15,646 nt of DNA from CAZDAM01 sp964503595. GTDB lineage: Bacteria; Muiribacteriota; UBA6191. Of the stretch, positions 1 through 5,806 are shown in pieces. Numbering within the stretch: the stretch's first letter is position 1; every line of letters starts with the position of its first letter. The position numbers and the translations under genes were made by a program. The stretch is taken from assembly GCA_964503595.1 (NCBI GenBank), contig CAZDAM010000081.1, positions 1-15,646 of the forward strand, given 5' to 3'. Under the pieces are notes generated by a model. The model saw only the letters and a program-made list of their open reading frames with translations, ran no database searches and had not been told where the DNA came from.

Positions 1-41
1 AAAGCCTGGTGTCAGATTTTTTTCGCCCTGAACTTTTCCAT

Positions 42-118
42 CTGTCCCGTGACAGGCGCATCCAGCAAGGATTTCACGGCCTGGGCCGGAATTGTGTCTT
101 CCCCTTGTCCCGTGACAG
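42..118. repeat. Two copies of an inverted-repeat motif (CTGTC-CCGT-GACAG), 63 bp apart
   Basis: CTGTCCCGTGACAG lies at 42-55, and the same 13 bases from the second position recur at 106-118, with T instead of C at the first position (105). Each copy has 4-5 bp arms around a CCGT loop. The start-to-start distance is 63 bp, close to six helical turns, so a dimeric regulator could bind both copies on the same DNA face. Intergenic REP-type or transposon-derived palindromes are an equal alternative. The sequence shows the repeat; its role is inference. Confidence 0.6.
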
Positions 119-340
119 ATCCCAACCGGCAAAACGAAAGGAATCGATCCGGCTATGTAATTGTGTAAAGTGCTCTGGCTCAACTGAAACTATTTTGAAG
201 TCAGAATCTCCTTCCCGGGCCCCGGGCGACTCGGATTCCTGCTCTTGTCATGGCAGTCAGTGGGAAAGCATCAGGATCTTTTGGGAGCTCGAGCCAGAAG
301 CTGTCTGTTCAAGCCATTGGAACCTCAGGAAGTCCTCTAT

Positions 341-379
341 AAATTGCAAAGACTTCACGATTGAAATGCAATTTTTCAA
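341..379. promoter_or_regulatory. Nested inverted repeats upstream of the pseudopilin operon
   Basis: AAATTGCA at 341-348 is matched by its complement TGCAATTT at 367-374. A second pair, TTGAAA at 361-366 and TTTCAA at 374-379, overlaps its right arm. The elements end 43 bp before the ATG at 423, a suitable place for an operator or a leader hairpin. Arms of 6-8 bp in A/T-rich DNA arise easily by chance, so this is only a candidate. Confidence 0.25.
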
Positions 380-422
380 GGGATCACTAGTAGCTTTGGT
401 ATCCGGGTATTAAGATGGGCTC

Positions 423-932
423 ATGTCGTATGGATTTGCGAAGCAAAGGCAGTTTCCTCTCACCCGGCAGGGCTTTTCTTTTCTTGAAATTTTTGTCGGG
501 CTGATGATATTCATCACCTGTGCCGCCAGCCTGATGATGGTTTCGGATACAACCCGGCGTCACGCCCATTTCAAACAGCGCTATTACTCCCGACAGGTTG
601 CCGAACTTGCTCTGGGGCAGGCCCATGCCCTGGCCCGCGAGGAGAAACCTCTGGATATGGCTTCCCAGCAACCTCTTCTTGCCATGGATCAGCCGGACTC
701 ATGGTTTTCTGCCGTCCACAACCCGGCTTTCCCTCTGGAAAATTCCTCGACTCTCAAGCGAACTCTTAAGCCCTATGAGCTGGAAGCCAGGGTGGAAATC
801 GACTCCTCTGTCACATCCACCGGACAACACGTCGAAATCACCGTCTACTATCCCTCTCCCAACCGGAAAACCACCTTGGATTCCTCCCAGTGGTTCACTT
901 TTTCCGGATCCGCAAGGCTTCCCCTCAAATGA
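423..932 (+). CDS. Minor pseudopilin, GspI/PilV-like
   Basis: The 169-residue product has a class III prepilin leader: a basic, polar N-terminus ending in Gly17, then Phe18 and a hydrophobic stretch to about residue 40, with the conserved Glu at mature position +5 (Glu22). Prepilin peptidase should cut after Gly17 and methylate Phe18. The rest is a soluble domain with a long N-terminal helix and no other recognised motif. Position before GspJ-like and GspK-like genes matches the I-J-K order of type II secretion minor pseudopilins, which form the pseudopilus tip; that order is the main reason for calling it GspI-like rather than GspH- or PilV-like. No strong ribosome binding site precedes the ATG. 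The stop overlaps the next start (ATGA, 929-932). The family is well supported, the subtype less so. Confidence 0.8.
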   Translation: MSYGFAKQRQFPLTRQGFSFLEIFVGLMIFITCAASLMMVSDTTRRHAHFKQRYYSRQVAELALGQAHALAREEKPLDMASQQPLLAMDQPDSWFSAVHNPAFPLENSSTLKRTLKPYELEARVEIDSSVTSTGQHVEITVYYPSPNRKTTLDSSQWFTFSGSARLPLK

Positions 933-1468
933 GACGCAATCAGGGCTACACCCTCATTGAGATCATGTTTGGCAGCGCCATTTTCATTATCATCTGTGCT
1001 GGCTTCTATAATTTCTTTGCCTGGACCTTTCGTCGGGTCGGCCCCCAGCTTTCCGAGATTTACTGCTGGAGTGATGCCAAGGAACTCAGTGTGCGTATCC
1101 GTCAGGAAATGACCGATGTTATCCGCATTCTCGCTCCCACCGAAAGCTCTCCTGTCAGTGATTATCTGGCAGTTCAGAAAGCCAGTGGCCATGTCGTCGT
1201 CTATCTGGTGGATCCTCTGAAAGGACTCTGGAAAAAGCAGCTGACCGGCAATCTCCCGCCCGAAGAGCTCCGGCCCGGAAGCTGGCCCTACCACATCATG
1301 GCCAAACCCGTTGTCTCGGAAGAATGGGTTAAACCGGAAGTTACTGCCGGTCAGTTCTATTTCATCAATCCATCTCATGTAACCCTTTATATGTCCCTGG
1401 CACCGATTGCCAAATCCAGTCTGATTCATGAACCCATCCAGATCCTCACATCTCTCTCGATTCCGTAA
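929..1468 (+). CDS. Minor pseudopilin, GspJ-like
   Basis: The 179-residue product begins with a very short leader (MRRNQG) cut after Gly6, followed by YTLIE, with Glu11 at mature position +5 and a hydrophobic helix to about residue 30. Length, gene order and the charged, Arg/Glu-rich helix after the membrane segment (about 45-65) fit GspJ, a minor pseudopilin of the type II secretion pseudopilus tip. I chose the ATG at 929 because it overlaps the upstream stop as ATGA, implying translational coupling, and because it gives a normal short basic leader. An in-frame ATG at 890 would put an unlikely 13-residue extension before it. The 3' end overlaps the next gene by 41 nt. Confidence 0.8.
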   Translation: MRRNQGYTLIEIMFGSAIFIIICAGFYNFFAWTFRRVGPQLSEIYCWSDAKELSVRIRQEMTDVIRILAPTESSPVSDYLAVQKASGHVVVYLVDPLKGLWKKQLTGNLPPEELRPGSWPYHIMAKPVVSEEWVKPEVTAGQFYFINPSHVTLYMSLAPIAKSSLIHEPIQILTSLSIP

Positions 1469-2969
1469 ACAACGGGGTTTTCTCGTCGTTATCCTGGGAG
1501 CAGCCCTTCTGATCTGCTTCCTTTTTCTGATGGTTTTTCAGAACATTGTCAGTGCCAGTTCCTACCTTGAACAGAAGCTTTATTACTCCACAAGAGCCCG
1601 GGAACTCTCAAGAGCCGGTTACCGCCTGGCCGTCAACCGGATTGCCGCCGGGGGAAGCCTACCCATGAACGGCAACCGCATGGATTTTGGGGAAACCGGG
1701 GCCGAGGAAGTCTCCTACATCGTGCTTCAGTCCGCGCCTGTTCAGGAAGGCATTCCCCGGCAGTTTATCCTTTCCCAGGGGCTTTATGGACGTGAAGATC
1801 AGGAATCCGGAGCTCTCTACGGCGGTTTTCTGACCACTGTCACCTACCAGGGAGGAGCCGGAGAAAAGTCCTTTCAGGGTCGCTCTCACGCTCTTGATTT
1901 CCGTTGGCTGAGCCAATGGGCCCAGACCCCGGCTATCGACAACTGGTTTCAGGCCGAAGGAGTGATTGCCAATCCGGCTTCCTGGAGCACGATCAAGCCG
2001 GAAGCCCGACGTGCTCTGGAGCTGAGAAATCTCAGTGAAAACCCGGCCATGATGAAGGCCCTGGCCGAGGTCAGTGCTTCCCTCTACCTTCTGGAAAGAC
2101 TCAGCTACATGATCGTCACCAAGCACCAGTATGTGGACTGGTTCATGTCCGTCAAGGATGCCAGCATATCTCAGCCCGTCAGCCTCAGCGGCGAAAACCC
2201 CCGCTCCAAAATCACTCCGGAAAAAATCGATGGCCTGATTCCAGATCAGTTCAAGGCCGATGAAGCCGCCAAGGGGCTTTCCGATCTGCTGGAGGCCGGC
2301 GGTGCTCTTTCTGACACATATCTTTCCACATTCGGCCAGGGAGAAGGGGCCAAGATGCTTCTGGCTGAACTTTACGAAGTCCTCTACCCCATGGAGGGCA
2401 GCGTCCTGATTGAAACCGAATCCCGCTACCTCAATCATGTCCAGGGGCGCCCCCAGTTTGAGGGCTGCAAGGACGTCCCCATCCTTGGTGAAGTCTGCAA
2501 GGACGTCAAGGAATATGTGGAATCCACAACCGGGATGTCCTACGACGACTTTCTCTACGAGAAGATCAACGGCATGCTCAATGAAAAGGGCTACCCCATC
2601 CCGGGCACCCCGATTCCGGTAGCCGATTTTCGCAATACCATGGAAAAAAACCAGAATCGTACCGCACCAGGTATGCTGGGAGACGAACAGGTCATGGGAG
2701 CATTGACAACCCTGGTATATTTTCTGAGAATTCTCAGACCCAATTTCCGTATGGAAGACGGCACCTTAAGAATTACCCAGTACCTTCTGGCGGATGGGTA
2801 TCTACCCCTTCTTTCCGTTCTGATGAAAGACATGAGCATGGAACAGCTGATTCAGGAGGAGATGGTTCCCTGTGAAGAAGTTGTCAAACTGATTCAGGAT
2901 GTCGGACATATTGATATTCAGGAATTTGAAGCCGAGGGAGCCACAATCACCTTCAAGGGATGCGAATAG
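1428..2969 (+). CDS. GspK-like tip pseudopilin, unusually long
   Basis: The 513-residue product has a basic leader ending in Gly17, then Phe18 and a hydrophobic segment to about residue 42. Mature position +5 is Ile22, not Glu. Loss of Glu5 is known for GspK, which caps the pseudopilus, and for some PilX-type minor pilins, so this with the gene order suggests GspK. Past the membrane helix there is an Ala/Arg-rich helix typical of the family (about 52-75), then a large, mostly alpha-helical domain. GspK proteins are usually about 300-350 residues, so this one carries extra sequence. Four cysteines (347, 357, one near 487, and the penultimate residue) could form disulfides in the periplasm. A 13-bp direct repeat duplicates Cys-Lys-Asp-Val at 347-350 and 357-360. 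It overlaps the preceding gene by 41 nt and ends the operon; no terminator is evident. Confidence 0.7.
   Translation: MNPSRSSHLSRFRKQRGFLVVILGAALLICFLFLMVFQNIVSASSYLEQKLYYSTRARELSRAGYRLAVNRIAAGGSLPMNGNRMDFGETGAEEVSYIVLQSAPVQEGIPRQFILSQGLYGREDQESGALYGGFLTTVTYQGGAGEKSFQGRSHALDFRWLSQWAQTPAIDNWFQAEGVIANPASWSTIKPEARRALELRNLSENPAMMKALAEVSASLYLLERLSYMIVTKHQYVDWFMSVKDASISQPVSLSGENPRSKITPEKIDGLIPDQFKADEAAKGLSDLLEAGGALSDTYLSTFGQGEGAKMLLAELYEVLYPMEGSVLIETESRYLNHVQGRPQFEGCKDVPILGEVCKDVKEYVESTTGMSYDDFLYEKINGMLNEKGYPIPGTPIPVADFRNTMEKNQNRTAPGMLGDEQVMGALTTLVYFLRILRPNFRMEDGTLRITQYLLADGYLPLLSVLMKDMSMEQLIQEEMVPCEEVVKLIQDVGHIDIQEFEAEGATITFKGCE
2465..2507 (+). repeat. 13-bp direct repeat inside the GspK-like gene
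   Basis: CTGCAAGGACGTC occurs at 2465-2477 and again at 2495-2507. The 30-bp offset keeps the frame, so Cys-Lys-Asp-Val is encoded twice, ten codons apart. It may be a small in-frame duplication that created a cysteine pair. Confidence 0.7.
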
Positions 2970-3253
2970 GGGGTGTTCAAAACTCTGTGTTATTTCTTAA
3001 CCTGTATCAAAGAGAGATGACAGATGAGCCGGGAAAGCCCAGCCATGCTTGGTGATGCTTTATGACCATGATTAAAATTTGAGATTGGAGGAGCTTCATT
3101 TCCGCAATGAACTGATAGGCATACATTGGCTGAACCTGAACTGGAGGGTGGCTCCGACCATTAATATGACCCTACTTCAGAAACCATCCTGCGAGAAGAG
3201 CAGTTGCTGGTGGTAATGGCTAATCCGAAGGAGAGAGAATCTTGAACGGAATT
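2970..3253. other. Non-coding gap; left edge resembles an IS256-type element end
   Basis: No open frame of useful length or with a ribosome binding site is present in these 284 bases. The first 27 or so bases after the pseudopilin stop contain GTGTTCAAAACTCTGTG, whose complement (CACAGAGTTTTGAACAC) resembles the terminal sequence of IS256-family transposons as I remember it. I see no transposase and no matching inverted copy at the other side of the DUF1295 gene. A degraded insertion remnant is possible but unproven. Stop codons occur in all frames. Confidence 0.3.
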
Positions 3254-4012
3254 TCAGCCTGCTAATGCCCTCTTAATCAGACCAGGAATCAATAGCGGTG
3301 TACGTGCCTGGTAGCATCTGAAACTCTCCAGGTGCCCGTATTTCTTGGCCCAGGAAGCTTGAAGCAGGGGAATCCCACTCACCTTGGTGAGCAAGAAGGT
3401 AATCCAAAGCGGTGAGATCATTGCGAGCCAGCCCAAACCACTCAGGTGGGGTACAAAAATCAGCAAAACAGACCACCAGCATATTATCTCACCAAGATAG
3501 TTGGGATGCTGGACAATCCTCCAGAGACCGATTCCACAGAATTCATCCGATTTTGCCGACTGTCTGAATTTGAACTTTTGATAATCGGCGATGGACTCCA
3601 CAAACAAGCCCACCAAAAAAAGTCCGAGTCCGATTATCAAAGTGAGATGATTGACGGTTTTCAGTTGAGAAAAGCCTAGCAGTACCGGCAGCATTATCAA
3701 ACACACACTACTGGCCTGCAGCAGCCAGAAGCCCCCAAACTTTATGAAGCTTGGGCGCATGTCATCAAAACGGTGATCTTTACCGGTCAGGTGCACCCGA
3801 TAACCAAGGTAGAGGCCCAGGCGAATGGCCCACAACGTGATGGCGATGCTCACAAACAATGCTGTTGTTGATGGATACAGCCAATAGCTGAGCCAGCCAC
3901 CCAGAATGAAACTGACACTGTAGGTAAGATCAGTAAAGGCGTCAGTTTGCTTCTTAAATGCCGCAAGAAACATCAGACCATTAAGTATTAAAATTGCTAA
4001 TGCTGAAATCAT
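3254..4012 (-). CDS. DUF1295 / steroid 5-alpha-reductase-like membrane protein
   Basis: The 252-residue product is a polytopic inner-membrane protein with about six or seven hydrophobic segments (roughly 2-18, 33-46, 50-70, 97-116, 122-140, 176-190, 193-210). Family landmarks are an ESIADYQK segment at about 139-146, GLWRIVQHPNYLGE at 162-175 and a basic C-terminal tail ending in a Thr-Pro-Leu-Leu-Ile-Pro motif. These match DUF1295 (Pfam PF06966), related to isoprenylcysteine methyltransferases and steroid reductases; the substrate is unknown. The length is near normal and the frame intact. The gene stands alone, convergent with the pseudopilin operon and divergent from methionine gamma-lyase, in a gene-poor stretch whose base and codon use look looser than its neighbours'. 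Possible acquisition by transfer is inferred only from this. The ATG has a weak AGG about 9 nt upstream. Confidence 0.85.
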   Translation of the reverse strand: MISALAILILNGLMFLAAFKKQTDAFTDLTYSVSFILGGWLSYWLYPSTTALFVSIAITLWAIRLGLYLGYRVHLTGKDHRFDDMRPSFIKFGGFWLLQASSVCLIMLPVLLGFSQLKTVNHLTLIIGLGLFLVGLFVESIADYQKFKFRQSAKSDEFCGIGLWRIVQHPNYLGEIICWWSVLLIFVPHLSGLGWLAMISPLWITFLLTKVSGIPLLQASWAKKYGHLESFRCYQARTPLLIPGLIKRALAG

Positions 4013-4342
4013 GTCAACAGCCTAGAGCAAAATCCAAAGTGGGGTGGGATACGTTCCACAAAAGCGTCGGGACGAGCTGCAAACACAGTTCAAACTCAGA
4101 CCGTAACTCGGCAGAACCCATACGAAAAGCATCCGTTAGAAGCCAGAAGAAGCTTTGTTTCAGGCATCATACTCTGGTGCACAAAAGAGGCCGGGAGCAG
4201 GAAAGCAGCAATCCAGGGTTTTACACTCTTCAGACGCCAGTAGAAAGCCACAAAAAAGGTGGATAAAAATCAAGGGGACAGCAGTTCGCATAAAAATACT
4301 CTGACAGGAAAATGCGCTAAAATAAATTCAACAGGAGGTATC
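4013..4342. other. Non-coding gap before methionine gamma-lyase
   Basis: These 330 bases separate two divergent genes and should hold both promoters. A 90-codon plus-strand open frame crosses most of it but is low in complexity, has no domain and no ribosome binding site, so I do not call it. TAAAAT at 4318-4323 resembles a -10 box, but no -35 lies at the right distance, and the resulting start would leave almost no leader before the ribosome binding site at 4333. I see no convincing riboswitch or attenuator, which is notable because methionine-related genes are often riboswitch-controlled. Confidence 0.5.
4333..4338 (+). promoter_or_regulatory. Ribosome binding site of methionine gamma-lyase
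   Basis: AGGAGG ends four bases before the ATG at 4343. It decides the start over an in-frame upstream ATG at 4259, which would add 28 non-conserved residues and has no such site. Confidence 0.8.
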
Positions 4343-5524
4343 ATGAAGAAAAAAGACCCAGGTTTTGCAACCAGAGCGATTCATCAGGGATACCGGGCCA
4401 GTGAAAACCTGAATGCCCTGACCCCCCCCGTTCATCTGACTTCCACCTTTGTCTTTGATTCCGCGGAAGAGGCATCGCGGATTCTTGAAGGGGAAAAAGA
4501 CGGATTCCTGTATTCGCGCCTGGGAAACCCAACGCTTAAGATTCTGGAAGAAAGGCTTAGCAGTCTTGAGGGCAGTGAAGACTGTGTGGTCATGGCCTCG
4601 GGAATGGGGGCCATTGCCTCCGTGTTCTGGTCTCTTCTGAGTGCCGGAGATGAAATTCTGGTTTCTCCTGTGCTCTATGGATGCACTCACACCCTGCTTT
4701 ACGAAAACCTCAGCCGTTTTGGAATCACCATCCGTTCCTTTCCCCTAGAGCCCTGCCCCGATCTTAAAAATCTGGTTTCAGAAAAGACCAGACTGGTCTA
4801 TCTGGAAACTCCGGCCAATCCTACTTTGAGGCTGTTTGACATTGCCGGGATAGCCCATCAGCTTGAGAACACCGGTATTCAACTGGTTGTGGACAGCACC
4901 TTCTCCACGCCCTACCTCTGTCGGCCCCTGGAGCATGGAGCTGATCTGATCGTACATTCGGCTACCAAATATCTGGGCGGACATGGGGATCTGCTGGCCG
5001 GAGCTGTTCTGGGCCGTCAGGAACAGATTCAGAAAATCAGAAATCAGGGCCTCAAGGACTGCACAGGCTCCGTCCTCTCTCCCTTTGCCGCCAATCTGTT
5101 ACTCAGAGGGCTGAAGACCCTGCACCTCAGAATGCCCCGCCACTCTGATTCGGCCCTGACTCTGGCGCAGTTTCTGGAAAGTCACCCCAAAGTTTCCAGA
5201 GTCTTCTATCCCGGACTGCCCTCTCACCCCGAATACGAACTTGCCCAAAAACAGATGAATTCTTCAGGTGGCATGATCAGTTTTGAACTTTCAATGGATC
5301 GCCCTGGGATCATGGAATTTCTGAATCGTCTTCAGCTGATTCAATGTGCCGTAAGCCTGGGAGATGCCGAGTCCCTGATTCAGCATCCCGACAGCATGAC
5401 CCATATTCACTACTCCGCCGAAGCCAAGCTTGAGGCTCAGATCACCCCCGGCCTGGTGCGCCTTTCCGTAGGTCTTGAGGATGCCCAAGATCTGCTTTCA
5501 GATCTGAAGAAGGCTCTGGGATAA
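4343..5524 (+). CDS. megL: Methionine gamma-lyase (PLP-dependent)
   Basis: The 393-residue product belongs to the cytosolic Cys/Met-metabolism PLP enzymes. Methionine gamma-lyase splits L-methionine into methanethiol, 2-oxobutyrate and ammonia. Visible landmarks are Tyr57 and Arg59 in YSRLGNPT (phosphate contacts from the neighbouring subunit), Asp184 in VVDSTFSTP, and the Schiff-base Lys209 in SATKYLGGHGD. Cys114 in LYGCT is the residue characteristic of methionine gamma-lyase at the active site; cystathionine gamma-synthase and cystathionine lyases normally have another residue there. The segments CTGSVLSPFAA, LRMPRHS, AVSLGDAESLIQHP and GLVRLSVGLED follow the same family closely. Length is typical (about 390-400). 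The gene appears monocistronic, and its stop lies nine bases from the end of the convergent STAS gene. No regulator is adjacent. An O-acetylhomoserine sulfhydrylase is the main alternative, less likely given the cysteine and the SLGDAESLIQHP segment. Confidence 0.9.
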   Translation: MKKKDPGFATRAIHQGYRASENLNALTPPVHLTSTFVFDSAEEASRILEGEKDGFLYSRLGNPTLKILEERLSSLEGSEDCVVMASGMGAIASVFWSLLSAGDEILVSPVLYGCTHTLLYENLSRFGITIRSFPLEPCPDLKNLVSEKTRLVYLETPANPTLRLFDIAGIAHQLENTGIQLVVDSTFSTPYLCRPLEHGADLIVHSATKYLGGHGDLLAGAVLGRQEQIQKIRNQGLKDCTGSVLSPFAANLLLRGLKTLHLRMPRHSDSALTLAQFLESHPKVSRVFYPGLPSHPEYELAQKQMNSSGGMISFELSMDRPGIMEFLNRLQLIQCAVSLGDAESLIQHPDSMTHIHYSAEAKLEAQITPGLVRLSVGLEDAQDLLSDLKKALG

Positions 5525-5559
5525 CTCTCACTGTCAGGACAGCCTCACCTCATAGAGCC
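5512..5559. terminator. Possible hairpin between convergent genes
   Basis: The methionine gamma-lyase and STAS genes converge with a nine-base gap. GGCTCT at 5512-5517 pairs with AGAGCC at 5554-5559 around a loop that itself contains the inverted repeat CTGTC-AG-GACAG at 5531-5542. The structure overlaps both gene ends and has no T-run, so it is a weak candidate for a bidirectional terminator. Confidence 0.25.
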
Positions 5560-5806
5560 GGTTTAATTTGGTCAGAACCAGAGTCTCCTCAACCTGACCG
5601 GAGGAAACCAGGAGAGCAAAGGGTTTACCGGTTTTCTTGAGTTTTCGGTGCAGGGTCACAAGACAGGCTACCCCGGCAGAATCCATCAGGGAACATTTCC
5701 TCAAGTCGAGTTCAAAGCTCTCGGCAGAATCAAGCACAGCTTCCACTCGACTCCGAAATTCCTGCTGATTGAGTGCTGTGAGTTTCTCCATCTGCTCAAT
5801 GACCAT
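5534..5806 (-). CDS. STAS-domain anti-sigma-factor antagonist (SpoIIAA/RsbV-like)
   Basis: The 90-residue product is a single STAS domain. Proteins of this type bind an RsbW-like serine kinase/anti-sigma factor when unphosphorylated, freeing its target, and are dephosphorylated by a SpoIIE-type phosphatase. Ser43 in the MDSAG motif sits where the phosphorylated serine lies in the family, followed by the expected hydrophobic helix (VACLVTLHRKL). The length is slightly short but complete. I chose the ATG at 5806, which has AGGAG seven bases upstream; a GTG at 5821 would overlap that site. It overlaps the phosphatase gene by 11 nt and is last in a four-gene operon, so its likely partner is the product just upstream. 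No kinase is in the window, so the final target (sigma factor, cyclase or other) is unknown. Confidence 0.88.
   Translation of the reverse strand: MVIEQMEKLTALNQQEFRSRVEAVLDSAESFELDLRKCSLMDSAGVACLVTLHRKLKKTGKPFALLVSSGQVEETLVLTKLNRLYEVRLS

Larger units (their letters stand above)
1..422. other. Gene-free region upstream of the pseudopilin operon
   Basis: I find no convincing gene here. The longest open frame (9-413, GTG start) lacks a ribosome binding site, has no recognisable domain, and reads the same short peptide twice only because a DNA repeat recurs at a multiple of three. The stretch holds a seven-T run at 17-23, which could be the tail of a terminator of a gene left of the window. It also holds two copies of an inverted-repeat motif (42-55, 105-118), the palindrome CCCGGG-C-CCCGGG at 214-226, and inverted repeats at 341-379 just before the first pseudopilin gene. 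I see no good -35/-10 pair, although the operon at 423 presumably needs a promoter here. Confidence 0.6.

Noticed and set aside
9..413. A 134-codon open frame before the pseudopilin operon
   Set aside because: GTG start without ribosome binding site, Arg/Ser-rich, and its internal peptide repeat is a by-product of the DNA repeat at 42-118.
1659..2438. A 259-codon minus-strand open frame opposite the GspK-like gene
   Set aside because: No domain; the plus-strand frame has a prepilin leader and sits in an I-J-K operon.
3994..4266. A 90-codon open frame between the DUF1295 and methionine gamma-lyase genes
   Set aside because: Low-complexity Lys/Ser/Arg-rich product with no domain or ribosome binding site; overlaps the start region of the DUF1295 gene.
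4318..4323. TAAAAT as a -10 box for methionine gamma-lyase
   Set aside because: The nearest -35-like CTGACA (4301-4306) is only 11 bases away, and transcription would start almost at the ribosome binding site.
4259..4342. An upstream in-frame ATG for methionine gamma-lyase
   Set aside because: The extension has no ribosome binding site and family proteins start near the ATG at 4343, which has AGGAGG.
5497..5508. TTCAGATCTGAA, a perfect 12-bp palindrome
   Set aside because: Lies inside the methionine gamma-lyase coding sequence, with no sign of function; a palindrome of this length can occur by chance.
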